Shown here piece after piece: positions 12,459-21,346 of a stretch of DNA of 64,000 bases. Source of the DNA: CAXBBB01 sp963841855. GTDB taxonomy: Bacteria > Bacteroidota > Rhodothermia > Rhodothermales > BA12. The position numbers were made by a program, and so were the translations under genes. The notes under the pieces are model-generated. The model made no database searches. It worked only from the letters and a program-made list of their open reading frames with translations, and was not told where the DNA came from. Each line of letters begins with the position of its first letter. Within the stretch, counting starts at the first letter, position 1. The stretch is from NCBI GenBank assembly GCA_963841855.1, contig CAWJEJ010000004.1, positions 434,001 through 498,000 on the forward strand. The letters are read 5' to 3'.

Positions 12459-13439
12459 TTAAACGCCCGCTCCCATGTACTTGTCGACGTCCATGCCGAA
12501 GAACAGGCCGCGATCCTCGAGCACTTCGATCAGCTCTTGGAGCGACTTGCGGCCGAAGTTGCGGAACTTGAGCATCTCGCTCTCTTCGCGGCGCACCAAG
12601 TCGATGATCGTCTTGATGTTGGCTGCTTTCAAGCAGTTGTGCGCGCGGACCGAAAGATCGAGTTCGTCAACCGACTGCGAAAGCAGTTCGCGGACGCGCT
12701 GCACTTCGGCGTCAACCTCTTGCTCCTCTTCGACGGGAGCAGGCTCGGCGTCCATGTGGATGAACATGTTGACGTGATCGCGCAAAAGAGCGGCGGCCTG
12801 GGCCAGCGCATCTTCGGGAGCGACCGAGCCGTCCGTCGTCACTTCAAAGACGAGCTTCTCGAAGTCGATTTTGTCGCCGACACGCGTCTGCGTGATCGTG
12901 TAGCGCGCATTCTCGATCGGCGTAAAGATCGAGTCGATAGCGATAACGCCAATGGGATCGTCGGCGCGCTTGTTCTCTTCGGACGGCACGTAGCCACGGC
13001 CTTCGCCCATGCGCAGCTCGGCGACGATCTCGGCGTCTTCGGCCAGCGTCGCGATGTGGTGCTCGGGGTTGAGGATCTCGTAGTCGTTCGTCGCCTCGGC
13101 GATGTCGGCTGCGGTCCACGTGCCCGGTCCGCGGAGGACGAGGCTGATGTTGCCGTCGCCCAGTTCGCGGCTGCGCGTGCGGACGCCTTTGAGGTTCAGG
13201 ATAATGTCCGTCACGTCCTCGGTCACGCCGGGGATGGTCGAGAACTCCTGCTGCACGCCGTCGATCTTGATCGCGGTCACGGCAACTCCCGTCAGCGACG
13301 AGAGCAGCACGCGGCGGAGCGAGTTAGCAATAGTGACGCCGTAGCCGCGCTCGAGCGGCTGGATGACGAAGCGTCCGTAGGTTTCCGAAACCTCTTCGAC
13401 GACGACGCCGTCGGGCATCTGAAAGGAAGTATGCGTCAT
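12459..13439 (-). CDS. rpoA: DNA-directed RNA polymerase alpha subunit
   Basis: 326 residues, normal length. The N-terminal dimerisation domain shows VEEVSETYGRFVIQPLERGYG and NSLRRVLLSSLTGVAVTA. A short Glu-rich linker (EEEQEVDAEV) leads to the C-terminal domain with VDELDLSVRAHNCLKAANI and NFGRKSLQEL, which contacts UP-elements and activators. It lies between rpsD and rplQ as in the standard alpha operon. ATG at 13437-13439. Confidence 0.98.
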   Translation of the reverse strand: MTHTSFQMPDGVVVEEVSETYGRFVIQPLERGYGVTIANSLRRVLLSSLTGVAVTAIKIDGVQQEFSTIPGVTEDVTDIILNLKGVRTRSRELGDGNISLVLRGPGTWTAADIAEATNDYEILNPEHHIATLAEDAEIVAELRMGEGRGYVPSEENKRADDPIGVIAIDSIFTPIENARYTITQTRVGDKIDFEKLVFEVTTDGSVAPEDALAQAAALLRDHVNMFIHMDAEPAPVEEEQEVDAEVQRVRELLSQSVDELDLSVRAHNCLKAANIKTIIDLVRREESEMLKFRNFGRKSLQELIEVLEDRGLFFGMDVDKYMGAGV

Positions 13440-13505
13440 GCTCGTTGGTCTGTTTTACTAGTGAATGAAGTAGGTGATGTGGCAGACAAGCGCCCGCCTC
13501 AGCGC

Positions 13506-14108
13506 TTACTTCGAGTACAACTCGACGATGAGCTGCTCGCGGATATTCTCCGGGATGTCTTCGCGCGACGGCTGGCTCAGGAATTTGCCGCTCAGGCTAC
13601 CCTTCTCGGTTTCGATCCAGTTATACCGGCGGTTGCCACGAGCGGCGGCGTCTGCAAAGACCGGCGAGTTGACACTGCGCGGACGAACCGACACGACGTC
13701 GCCGTCTTTAAGCTGCGCCGACGGGATGTCAAGCACGTGATCGTTGACCATGATGTGTCCGTGCGTGACGAGCTGGCGTGCCTGGCGGCGCGTGCCACCG
13801 AAGCCCATGCGGAAGACGACGTTGTCCAGCCGCGATTCGAGCAGTTTGAGCAAGTTCTCACCCGTCACACCTTTGAGGCGCGATGCCTTCTCGAACAGGT
13901 TGCGGAATTGCTTTTCGAGCAGTCCGTACGTGTACTTGGCCTTCTGCTTTTCTTTGAGCTGCATCGCATACTCGCTCTCCTTCTGGCGACGGCCACGGCC
14001 GTGCTGTCCGGGGCGATACGGTTTGCGCTCGAGTGATTTGGAAGGTCCGAAGATCGGTTCGCCGAAGCGCCGCGCGATTTTCTGTTTGGGTCCGCGATAA
14101 CGGGCCAT
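13506..14108 (-). CDS. rpsD: 30S ribosomal protein uS4
   Basis: 200 residues. The N-terminal MARYRGPKQKIARRFGEPIFGP and the S4 RNA-binding domain (RLDNVVFRMGFGGTRRQARQLVTHGHIMVN) are clear. It lacks the zinc-binding N-terminal cysteines, so it is the C-minus form. uS4 nucleates 30S assembly and represses the alpha operon in E. coli. The 132 bases between rpsK and this gene contain short dyad sequences (for example around 14158-14170), a plausible place for an mRNA structure, but no known S4 target is recognised. Confidence 0.97.
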   Translation of the reverse strand: MARYRGPKQKIARRFGEPIFGPSKSLERKPYRPGQHGRGRRQKESEYAMQLKEKQKAKYTYGLLEKQFRNLFEKASRLKGVTGENLLKLLESRLDNVVFRMGFGGTRRQARQLVTHGHIMVNDHVLDIPSAQLKDGDVVSVRPRSVNSPVFADAAARGNRRYNWIETEKGSLSGKFLSQPSREDIPENIREQLIVELYSK

Positions 14109-14240
14109 AGCTAGATCAGGTCTAGGTGTGAGTGTAGACTGTGCGCACGCGCCCCACCGTCCGTTCGGACAGATCGTCGCCTGCGCAGCCGGGTTTTAGA
14201 GCCACATCCCGCATCACGGGACTGCGACCGCAACGTCCGT

Positions 14241-14672
14241 TTAGACGCGGCGGCGCTTGGGCGACCGGCAACCGTTGTGAGGGATCGGCGTGATGTCGCG
14301 AATCGTCGCAACGTCGAGGCCGACCGTCGTCAAGGCGCGGATGGCGCTCTCGCGACCCGAACCCGGACCCTTGACGTACACATCGACGCGGCGCAAGCCC
14401 AGGTCGTGTGCTTCTTTCGCCGCCTCTGCCGATGCCACCTGAGCGGCATACGGCGTGTTCTTGCGGCTTCCCTTGAAGCCCATCTTGCCCGACGAGGACC
14501 ACGAGATCGTGTTGCCGTACTGGTCGGTGATCGTGATCATCACGTTGTTGAACGTCGCCCGGATGTGGACGATGCCGTTCGACTCGACGATGACGTTCTT
14601 CTTGCGGACCTGACGGCCACGGTTTCCACCGCGCGCTGGTGCGCCTCCACGTCGTTGCTGCTGCTTTGCCAT
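14241..14672 (-). CDS. rpsK: 30S ribosomal protein uS11
   Basis: 143 residues. A basic, Gln/Arg/Gly-rich N-terminal lead (about 1-25) precedes the uS11 core with IVHIRATFNNVMITITDQYG, and the C-terminus ends in the conserved IPHNGCRSPKRRRV. It forms the 30S platform near the 3' end of 16S rRNA. It lies 32 bases after rpsM and ahead of rpsD, the usual order. ATG at 14670-14672. Confidence 0.97.
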   Translation of the reverse strand: MAKQQQRRGGAPARGGNRGRQVRKKNVIVESNGIVHIRATFNNVMITITDQYGNTISWSSSGKMGFKGSRKNTPYAAQVASAEAAKEAHDLGLRRVDVYVKGPGSGRESAIRALTTVGLDVATIRDITPIPHNGCRSPKRRRV

Positions 14673-14704
14673 ATAAATAGTGCGGGTCTATCCCGCCAAA
14701 TAGA

Positions 14705-15085
14705 TTACTTGCGGGGTGCCTTCTTCTTACCAGCGACGGTGCGCTTGCGGCCCTTGCGGGTACGCGCGTTCGTCTTGGTGCGCTGACCACGAACCGGCAG
14801 ACCGCGACGGTGACGCAGGCCACGGTAGCAGCCGATGTCCATCAGACGTTTGATGTTGAGCTGGACTTCGGTGCGAAGCGCGCCCTCGACGACGTACTCG
14901 TCTTCGATCAGGCTGCGCAGCTGGCGCGTCTGATCTTCGGTCCAGTTATCGGGCAGCTCATTCGGGTCGATGTCGAGCCGGTTGAGGATCATCTGCGCGC
15001 GGGCGCGTCCGATGCCAAAAATGTCGGTGAGGGCGATTTCGCCGCGCTTGCGACCACGAAGGTCGACTCCTGCGATACGAGGCAT
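14705..15085 (-). CDS. rpsM: 30S ribosomal protein uS13
   Basis: 126 residues, starting MPRIAGVDLRGRKRGEIALT at ATG 15083-15085; the frame is open upstream to 15193 but those codons are not conserved. The helix-two-turn-helix core (DIFGIGRARAQMIL) and the C-terminal GLRHRRGLPVRGQRTKTNAR, which reaches the decoding site, are intact. A 123-base gap separates it from rpmJ. Confidence 0.97.
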   Translation of the reverse strand: MPRIAGVDLRGRKRGEIALTDIFGIGRARAQMILNRLDIDPNELPDNWTEDQTRQLRSLIEDEYVVEGALRTEVQLNIKRLMDIGCYRGLRHRRGLPVRGQRTKTNARTRKGRKRTVAGKKKAPRK

Positions 15086-15208
15086 AGAGGTGTGTTGGCT
15101 TGACGGTTGGGGCCTGCGTGGAGACAAATCTCGGCGGCAGAACATCAGAGAGCGGACCGTGTCAGGTATCCACTCCCGCGAGAGAGGCCTCATCGAGACC
15201 CGGCTCGG

Positions 15209-15325
15209 TTACCCCTGACGCTGTTTGTGCTTGGGGTTCTTCTTGTTGATGATGTAGACGCGACCACGGCGGCGGACCACCTTGTCGTCGGCACTACGCT
15301 TCTTGACGCTGGAACGGACTTTCAT
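15209..15325 (-). CDS. rpmJ: 50S ribosomal protein bL36, cysteine-free form
   Basis: 38 residues, starting MKVRSSVKKRSADDK and ending NPKHKQRQG. Classical bL36 binds zinc through three Cys and one His; all three Cys are absent here, so this is the zinc-independent (C-minus) form common in Bacteroidota. It sits between map and rpsM with 83 bases upstream, which leaves no room for infA, normally found there. Confidence 0.96.
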   Translation of the reverse strand: MKVRSSVKKRSADDKVVRRRGRVYIINKKNPKHKQRQG

Positions 15326-15408
15326 AGCTGTGTTGTAATAGGCGCCGTACGGAATCGGCTTTCGCAAAGAGAGCCAAGTATGACGCGAGGTACTGAATTA
15401 GGGTTCTT

Positions 15409-16230
15409 CTACACCAACTCTTCGCTCATCTGCTGCGCAAACGCAGGCGGACGAACGTCATGGATGTAGTCAAAAGTGGTGAGCACGATGGGATCGCCTT
15501 TCTGGACGGCGACCATGTGTTCGTAGTGAGCGGCGGGCTTACGGTCCGCCGTGCGGACGGTCCACTTGTCGGCGTCCGTCGTGGTCTCGCCCGTTCCCAA
15601 GCCGATCATAGGCTCGATGCAGATCGTGACGCCCTGCTTGAGTTTTGCGCCGGACTTGGCCTTACCAAAGTTGGGCACCTGAGGCGCTTCGTGCAATTCG
15701 GTACCGATGCCATGCCCAACTAGGTCTTCGACAACGCCATATCCTCGCGACTTGCAGTAGGTCTCGACCGCGTGGCTGATGGCACCAACGCGCTGCTTGT
15801 GGCGCGCCTGATCGACGCCCAGGTGGAGCGCTTCATAAGTCGTCCGCATCAGATCGCGCACTTCCTGCGAAAGATTACCGACGCCGAATGTATACCCGCT
15901 GTCGCCGCACCAGCCGTCGAGCCGGACGCCGATGTCGATGGTCACGATGTCGCCGTCTTGCAAGGCGTAGTCCGTTGGAAAACCATGGACCACCACATCG
16001 TTGACGCTCGCGCAGACCGTCCCGGGGAACGGACCGCCACCCCACCCCGGATCGTGGCCTTTGAAGAGAGAACTCGCCCCTGCCTCCCGAATGTACGAGT
16101 CAGCGATTCGGTCAAGTTCGAGCAGCGTCACGCCTTCACCGACATGCCGGGCCACTTCGCCCAGCGTGCGCGACACTAGGTCGGCACTTCGGCGGAGAAA
16201 GGCAATGTCGCGTTCACTCTTGATCTTCAT
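15409..16230 (-). CDS. map: methionine aminopeptidase, type I
   Basis: 273 residues, type I. The five metal ligands are visible: Asp in TIDIGVRLDG and GDSGYTFG, His in VGHGIGTELHE, Glu in TICIEPMIG and Glu in HYEHMVAV. It trims the start methionine after deformylation. Its ATG overlaps the secY TGA by one base (TGATG), so translation is coupled. The next gene is rpmJ rather than infA. Confidence 0.97.
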   Translation of the reverse strand: MKIKSERDIAFLRRSADLVSRTLGEVARHVGEGVTLLELDRIADSYIREAGASSLFKGHDPGWGGGPFPGTVCASVNDVVVHGFPTDYALQDGDIVTIDIGVRLDGWCGDSGYTFGVGNLSQEVRDLMRTTYEALHLGVDQARHKQRVGAISHAVETYCKSRGYGVVEDLVGHGIGTELHEAPQVPNFGKAKSGAKLKQGVTICIEPMIGLGTGETTTDADKWTVRTADRKPAAHYEHMVAVQKGDPIVLTTFDYIHDVRPPAFAQQMSEELV

Positions 16231-17549
16231 CAGGCTACGCGTCGTCCTTTGACCTTCCCGGTCTTCATGAAGCCGTCGTAGTGACGCATCAACAAATGAC
16301 TCTCGATCTGCTGCAAAGTGTCGAGTGTCACGCCTACGAGGATGAGCAGACTCGTACCACCGAAAAAGAGGGCGAAGCTGGGCGTTACTCCTGCCGCAAT
16401 CGCGAATGTGGGCAGAATGGCAACGAAGCCCAGGAAGATTGAGCCCGGTAATGTGATCCGCGTCAAGATGTTGTCGATGAACTCGCTCGTCTGCTTACCC
16501 GGACGCACACCCGGAACGAAGCCACCCTGCCGCTTCATCGTGTCCGCCATCTCCTTGGGGTTGACCGCGATAGCCGTGTAGAAGTACGTAAAGAACACGC
16601 AGACGACAAACAGGAAGAGTGCATTCCACCAACTGCTCGGATCGACGAAGACGCCGGAAACCGCCTGAATGCCTTCGCTGTCCGGGAAGAACGAACCCAG
16701 CGTTGCCGGGATAAACATGATTGACTGCGCGAAGATGATCGGCATAACGCCCGCCGCGTTGATGCGGAGCGGCAGATACTGTGTGGGCCCACCACCATAC
16801 TGACGGCGACCGACGATCCGCTTGGCGTATTGAACCGGAATCCGCCGGGTACCTTGGGTGACGAGCACGACAAAGAGCGTAATCGTAAAGAGCGCAGCCA
16901 ACTCGAAGATCAAGATGATGAAGTTGTCCTTCAACTCGAACTCGTTGTATAGCGCAGTCGGCAAGCCCACAATGATCGAGATCATGATGATCAGCGAGAT
17001 ACCATTGCCGATTCCATCCTCGGTGATACGCTCTCCGAGCCACATGACGAAGACCGTACCAGCCGTCAAGACGATAACGGTTGTAATCGTGAACGCCCAC
17101 GTCGGGATGACGATGGCATCACCGACGGTAAATTGCAAGTTGACGACGTACCCAGCCGACTGGATCACGGTGATCAGAATCGTCCCATACCGTGTTAGCT
17201 GGGTAATCTTACGCCGTCCGTCTTCGCCTTCGCGTTGAAGCTTCTGGAAGTAAGGCATCACCGCGCCCAAGAGCTGAATGATGATCGACGCCGTGATGTA
17301 AGGCATGATGCCCAGCGCGAAAATCGCCGCCCGGCTGAACGCGCCGCCCACGAACAAGTCGAGGAAACCGAACAGGTCAGTGGGCGCACTGCTTGTCTGC
17401 GCGGCTGCCAGCACGATCGGATCGATGCCCGGCAGCGGGATGTACGCGCCGATGCGGTAAACAACGAGCAGAAGAAGCGTGTAGAAAATGCGATCGCGCA
17501 GTTCTTCAATCTTGAAGATGTTGCGCATGCTGTCAGCAAAGCCGGGCAT
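16230..17549 (-). CDS. secY: protein translocase subunit SecY
   Basis: 439 residues with ten predicted membrane helices. It opens MRNIFKIEELRDRIFYTLLL, has the plug/TM2 region (DLFVGGAFSRAAIFALGIMPY) and the cytoplasmic loops that bind ribosome and SecA (PVQYAKRIVGRRQYGGG; KRQGGFVPGVRPGKQTSEF). It forms the Sec channel in the inner membrane. It is followed directly by map and preceded by rplO, the standard spc-operon order. Confidence 0.98.
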   Translation of the reverse strand: MPGFADSMRNIFKIEELRDRIFYTLLLLVVYRIGAYIPLPGIDPIVLAAAQTSSAPTDLFGFLDLFVGGAFSRAAIFALGIMPYITASIIIQLLGAVMPYFQKLQREGEDGRRKITQLTRYGTILITVIQSAGYVVNLQFTVGDAIVIPTWAFTITTVIVLTAGTVFVMWLGERITEDGIGNGISLIIMISIIVGLPTALYNEFELKDNFIILIFELAALFTITLFVVLVTQGTRRIPVQYAKRIVGRRQYGGGPTQYLPLRINAAGVMPIIFAQSIMFIPATLGSFFPDSEGIQAVSGVFVDPSSWWNALFLFVVCVFFTYFYTAIAVNPKEMADTMKRQGGFVPGVRPGKQTSEFIDNILTRITLPGSIFLGFVAILPTFAIAAGVTPSFALFFGGTSLLILVGVTLDTLQQIESHLLMRHYDGFMKTGKVKGRRVA

Positions 17550-17596
17550 TACCGAGGGGCTTTAAGCGAAGGGTACGGCGTCGAGTGTAGGATCGG

Positions 17597-18058
17597 TCAG
17601 TCGAGTATGGTCGCTGTTCCGCCAGCGGCTTCAATCTGCTGACGCGCCGAAGCGCTGAACCCGTGAGCGTGGACTGTTAGTCCAGAGGGAGCATCACCGC
17701 TTCCCAAGACTTTGACAAGTTCGCCTTTGCGGACAACGCTAACGGAAGCCAGGATCGCAGGCGTGATGGCGGTGCCGCTCTCAATCCGCCCTTCTTCGAT
17801 AAGCGACGCGATGCGCGACAAGTTGACGGCGCGATAGGCTTTGCGGAACGGGTTCTTGAATCCGAATTTGGGCACACGTCGCTGAAGAGGCATCTGGCCG
17901 CCTTCGAACCAGACGGGAGCGCCGCCACCCGAGCGGGCTTTCTGACCCTTGTTACCCTTAGTGGACGAGTGACCACCGTATCCCGAGCCAACACCGCGAC
18001 CAATGCGTTTGCGTTTTTTGGTGGCGCCTTGTGCGGGCGTGAGGTTGTGCAGTTTCAT
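17597..18058 (-). CDS. rplO: 50S ribosomal protein uL15
   Basis: 153 residues. The N-terminal MKLHNLTPAQGATKKRKRIG and the Gly-rich GRGVGSGYGGHSSTKGNKGQ are typical, as is PLQRRVPKFGF. A late 50S assembly protein. It is separated from rpmD by 154 bases containing a stem-loop (18118-18155), an unusual gap within the spc operon. Confidence 0.97.
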   Translation of the reverse strand: MKLHNLTPAQGATKKRKRIGRGVGSGYGGHSSTKGNKGQKARSGGGAPVWFEGGQMPLQRRVPKFGFKNPFRKAYRAVNLSRIASLIEEGRIESGTAITPAILASVSVVRKGELVKVLGSGDAPSGLTVHAHGFSASARQQIEAAGGTATILD

Positions 18059-18117
18059 AATTATGGGGTGCTAAAACGCCGCCGTGCACTGGGCAAGGCG
18101 ACTCGCGTTGAAAATGA

Positions 18118-18155
18118 CAGATGCCGAGACGGATAAGTTACCGCATCGGCATCTG
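18118..18155 (-). promoter_or_regulatory. stem-loop between rpmD and rplO
   Basis: CAGATGCCGA (18118-18127) pairs perfectly with TCGGCATCTG (18146-18155) around an 18-base loop. In the transcript it is followed by a moderately U-rich stretch (GUCAUUUUC). It could be a weak terminator or attenuator, an RNA-processing site, or a regulatory structure in the spc mRNA. A 10-bp perfect stem in a ribosomal-operon gap is unlikely to be chance, but its role is unknown. Confidence 0.5.
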
Positions 18156-18212
18156 AACAGAGTGCTCGGATGAGCGAGGTTTTGACCAAGTCCCTTCGAG
18201 GTGAGACTTAGA

Positions 18213-18395
18213 TCAAGCTGAGACTTCCTCGACGGTGATCAGGTGCTGAACCTTATGAACCATGCCTCGGATCGTCGGCGAATCGTGATGCTCGACGGCC
18301 TGGTGTAGTTTGCGCAGGCCGAGGGCTTCAATTACACGCTTCTGCGTGGCAGGTCGGCGGATGGCGCTGCGCACCTGGGTGATTCTGAGCTTCAT
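18213..18395 (-). CDS. rpmD: 50S ribosomal protein uL30
   Basis: 60 residues: KLRITQVRSAIRRPATQKRV, the GLRKLHQAVEH turn and the final MVHKVQHLITVEEV match uL30 along their whole length. It lies between rpsE and rplO in spc order. ATG at 18393-18395. Confidence 0.95.
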   Translation of the reverse strand: MKLRITQVRSAIRRPATQKRVIEALGLRKLHQAVEHHDSPTIRGMVHKVQHLITVEEVSA

Positions 18396-18443
18396 AGCTA
18401 GTAGAGATTTACGTTGGCTGCGGTTTCGAATGAACCGCTGACT

Positions 18444-18974
18444 TCAGCCGTTGAACACGCGCTTGAGCGAGACACCGCGGCGACGTGCCGTTTCGATGGG
18501 GTCTTCCAAGTTGCCTAAGGCCTCCATGGCAGCAGCAACCTGGTTGTGCGGATTACTCGATCCAAGCGACTTGCTCAGTACGTCGGTGATACCAGCACAT
18601 TCGAGAACCGCGCGGACGCCGCCGCCCGCGATAACACCCGTACCAGCTGTTGCAGGCTTGAGTAGAACTTTGCCCGCCCCCTGACGACCGACGATGCGGT
18701 GCGGGATCGTGCCGCGCTTGATCGGGACGCGAATCATGTTCTTCTTCGCGTCGTCATTGCCTTTTGCAATAGCATCGGCAACTTCGTTCGCTTTGCCTAG
18801 TCCGGCTCCCACACGTCCGTTTCCGTCACCTACGACGACGACGGCGTTGAACGAGAAGCGGCGACCACCTTTGACAACCTTGCTGACTCGGTTGATGGTG
18901 ACGAGCTTTTCGATGAGATCGGTTTGGTTCGCGTTGTCGTTGTTGTCGCGGCGGTTTCCTCTTTGGCGTGCCAT
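18444..18974 (-). CDS. rpsE: 30S ribosomal protein uS5
   Basis: 176 residues. A short Arg/Asn-rich lead is followed by LIEKLVTINRVSKVVKGGRR and the fidelity loop region (VVVGDGNGRVGAGLGKANEV), then PATAGTGVIAGGGVRAVLE. uS5 contributes to decoding accuracy together with uS4. It lies 18 bases after rplR. Confidence 0.97.
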   Translation of the reverse strand: MARQRGNRRDNNDNANQTDLIEKLVTINRVSKVVKGGRRFSFNAVVVVGDGNGRVGAGLGKANEVADAIAKGNDDAKKNMIRVPIKRGTIPHRIVGRQGAGKVLLKPATAGTGVIAGGGVRAVLECAGITDVLSKSLGSSNPHNQVAAAMEALGNLEDPIETARRRGVSLKRVFNG

Positions 18975-18992
18975 GTTCGATAGGGTCTATGC

Positions 18993-19337
18993 TTAAAACT
19001 GGAGGCCGCCCGAACGGGCACCTTCGGCGACCGCTTTGACGCGGCCATGGTAACGGTAACCGTTGCGGTCGAAAACGACCCTCGTGACACCCGCTTCTTT
19101 GGCGCGCTCAGCAAGCGTCTCGCCGACCTGCTTGCCCGAGTCGACAGGAACCGCTTCAGAGCCTTTGCTAGAAGCGGAGGCCAGAGTGGTGCCACTCGCA
19201 TCGTCGATGAGTTGGGCGTAAATAGCCGTGTTCGAACGATAAACGGACAGGCGCGGACGCTCGGCGGTACCGCTGATTTTGCCGCGGATGCGGCGTCGCA
19301 CGCGCTGGCGACGGAGAGCTTGTTTGTTCTTGGGCAT
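18993..19337 (-). CDS. rplR: 50S ribosomal protein uL18
   Basis: 114 residues from ATG 19335-19337 (MPKNKQALRRQRVRRRIRGK); the frame is open 12 codons upstream without conservation. RPRLSVYRSNTAIYAQLID and the terminal ARSGGLQF are family hallmarks. It binds 5S rRNA with uL5. Confidence 0.96.
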   Translation of the reverse strand: MPKNKQALRRQRVRRRIRGKISGTAERPRLSVYRSNTAIYAQLIDDASGTTLASASSKGSEAVPVDSGKQVGETLAERAKEAGVTRVVFDRNGYRYHGRVKAVAEGARSGGLQF

Positions 19338-19400
19338 CGGAGTGCAGGTTGCGCGGTGAGGATGTTGCCCCACCGCCTGGGACCTGGAATGGAGTTAGGG

Positions 19401-19952
19401 TTATCGACCGGCAGTTTTGCCAGCCTTGCGGCGCACGAACTCGTCCGTGTAGCGAACACCTTTGCCCTTGTACGGCTCGGGCGGACGCAGACCGCGAATC
19501 TTGGCAGCGACCTGACCGACCATCTGCTTGTCGGCACCGGCGACGGTGATCCGGGTGTTCTGACCACGAGCGGCAGCGACGGTCATGTCGATTCCGGGAG
19601 GCGCCATAAAGTAGATCGGGTGCGAGAAGCCCAGACCGAGTTCGAGCACGTCGCCCTTCATCTCGGCCCTGTACCCGACGCCGATCAGTTCGAGCGAGCG
19701 CGAGTAGCCTTCGCTGACGCCCTGCACCATGTTGGCTATGAGCGAGCGGTACAGGCCGTGCAGCGCGCGGTGACGCTTCTGCTCGGTTGGACGCTGAACT
19801 TCGAGCGTTCCGTCCTCGACCGATACCGAGAGGTCCGGGTCGATGGCCTGGTGCAGCTCGCCTTTTGGTCCTTTAACCGTGACGAGCGTGCCGTTTACAT
19901 CCACCGATACACCCTTAGGCAGTTCGATGGGCAGTTTTCCAATACGAGACAT
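19401..19952 (-). CDS. rplF: 50S ribosomal protein uL6
   Basis: 183 residues: MSRIGKLPIELPKGVSVDVN at the start, VTVKGPKGEL, and the C-terminal repeat with KIRGLRPPEPYKGKGVRY. It sits near the factor-binding base of the 50S stalk. It lies 10 bases after rpsH in spc order. Confidence 0.97.
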   Translation of the reverse strand: MSRIGKLPIELPKGVSVDVNGTLVTVKGPKGELHQAIDPDLSVSVEDGTLEVQRPTEQKRHRALHGLYRSLIANMVQGVSEGYSRSLELIGVGYRAEMKGDVLELGLGFSHPIYFMAPPGIDMTVAAARGQNTRITVAGADKQMVGQVAAKIRGLRPPEPYKGKGVRYTDEFVRRKAGKTAGR

Positions 19953-19962
19953 AACGACCGGT

Positions 19963-20364
19963 TTATTCTACGATGGCGAGTACTTCGCCTCCGATGTGAG
20001 CATTGCGCGCTTCCTTGTCGGTCATCACGCCGCGAGAAGTCGATACGAGAGCGATGCCCAGGCCATTCTTGACGCGCGGAAGATTGTCGGCCGACACGTA
20101 CTGGCGCAGGCCGGGCCGCGAGACGCGCTTGAGGAGCTGGATGACCGGCTCGCCCGACTTCTGATACTTCAGGTAGACGCGGAGCAGACCCTGCTTACCA
20201 TCGTCGACGTTGAGGTAGCGCTTGACGTAGCCCTTCTCGAGAAGGATCTGTGTCATCGCGCGCTTGAGCTTGCTGGCGGGGATGTCGACGTGCTTGTGCT
20301 GCGCCTTCTGGGCGTTGCGGATGCGCGTCAGGTAATCCGAGACCGGATCGGAGACTGCACTCAT
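19963..20364 (-). CDS. rpsH: 30S ribosomal protein uS8
   Basis: 133 residues from ATG 20362-20364 (MSAVSDPVSDYLTRIRNA); six open codons lie upstream. The C-terminal STSRGVMTDKEARNAHIGGE carries the RNA-binding loop typical of uS8. In E. coli uS8 represses the spc operon by binding mRNA near rplE. A gap of 128 bases separates it from rpsN. Confidence 0.96.
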   Translation of the reverse strand: MSAVSDPVSDYLTRIRNAQKAQHKHVDIPASKLKRAMTQILLEKGYVKRYLNVDDGKQGLLRVYLKYQKSGEPVIQLLKRVSRPGLRQYVSADNLPRVKNGLGIALVSTSRGVMTDKEARNAHIGGEVLAIVE

Positions 20365-20492
20365 TGATGAGCTTGGATTCATGAGTCGGTTCGCCTAACC
20401 CAACCGAGGGCGCAGCGCCTGACTCCTTGATAAGAGGGGTGAGCCGAGAGTCGATCATCAATCCAGAGTAGACCAATAAAGACCCAAACGGG

Positions 20493-20762
20493 TCACCAGG
20501 AGGATTTGCGGATGCCAGGAATCTGGCCGTTGAGCGCCATCTTGCGGAAGATCACGCGGCACATGCCGAACTGACGCAGGTAGCCGCGCGGGCGACCCGT
20601 CAGGTTGCAGCGGTTGCGCAGACGAACCGGCGAGGCATTGCGCGGCAGGCGCTGGAGACCTTCGTAGTCACCGGCTTCCTTGAGCGCCTTGCGACGCTCG
20701 GCATATTTGGCAACCGTCGCGCGGCGCTTGCGCTCGCGGGCGAGCATAGACTTCTTAGCCAT
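20493..20762 (-). CDS. rpsN: 30S ribosomal protein uS14, zinc-independent form
   Basis: 89 residues, the long form: MAKKSMLARERKRRATVAKY at the start and RCNLTGRPRGYLRQFGMCR near the end. The CxxC pairs of the zinc-binding short form are missing, so it does not need zinc. It lies between rplE and rpsH, the spc position. Confidence 0.96.
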   Translation of the reverse strand: MAKKSMLARERKRRATVAKYAERRKALKEAGDYEGLQRLPRNASPVRLRNRCNLTGRPRGYLRQFGMCRVIFRKMALNGQIPGIRKSSW

Positions 20763-20776
20763 ATCGGTAAGTGGAG

Positions 20777-21346
20777 TTAAACGGTTGCTTCTTCGCCGCG
20801 GCGGATGAACGGCATGCCCATCAGACGGAGCAGCGCCAGGGCTTCTTCGTCGTTCTTAGCCGTCGTCACGAACGAGACGTCCATACCCGAGATGCGGTCC
20901 GTCTTGTCGACGTCGATTTCGGGAAAGATGATCTGCTCCTTGACGCCGAGCGTGTAGTTTCCACGACCGTCAAACGACTTGTCGGGGATGCCGCGGAAGT
21001 CACGGACGCGGGGCAACGCGAGCGTCACCAGGCGGTCCATGAAATCGTACATGCGGTCGCCGCGCAGCGTCACATGGACGCCGATCGGCATGCCTTCGCG
21101 CAGTTTGAAGTTCGAGACGCTCTTGCGGGCGACCGAGACGACCGGCTGCTGGCCCGTGATCTTGCGAAACTCCTCGACGGCGTCGTCGACGACCTTCTTG
21201 TTCTGCGTCGCTTCGCCCAGACCCTTGTTGATCGAGATCTTGACGAGCTTGGGTACCTGCATCACGTTGTCGTATCCAAACTGCTCGCGCAGCGCGGGGA
21301 CAACCTCTTCGAGGTACTTGGTTTTGAATCGAGACGTGTAGTCCAT
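20777..21346 (-). CDS. rplE: 50S ribosomal protein uL5
   Basis: 189 residues. VPKLVKISINKGLGEATQNK, VSVARKSVSNFKLREGMPIG and GRGNYTLGVKEQIIFPEID are diagnostic. uL5 binds 5S rRNA and contacts the P-site tRNA across the subunit bridge. A 121-base gap separates it from rplX. Confidence 0.97.
   Translation of the reverse strand: MDYTSRFKTKYLEEVVPALREQFGYDNVMQVPKLVKISINKGLGEATQNKKVVDDAVEEFRKITGQQPVVSVARKSVSNFKLREGMPIGVHVTLRGDRMYDFMDRLVTLALPRVRDFRGIPDKSFDGRGNYTLGVKEQIIFPEIDVDKTDRISGMDVSFVTTAKNDEEALALLRLMGMPFIRRGEEATV

Noticed and set aside
12537..14036. 499-residue plus-strand open frame across rpoA and rpsD
   Set aside because: It spans two certain ribosomal-operon genes and their gap in antisense and has no recognisable domain.
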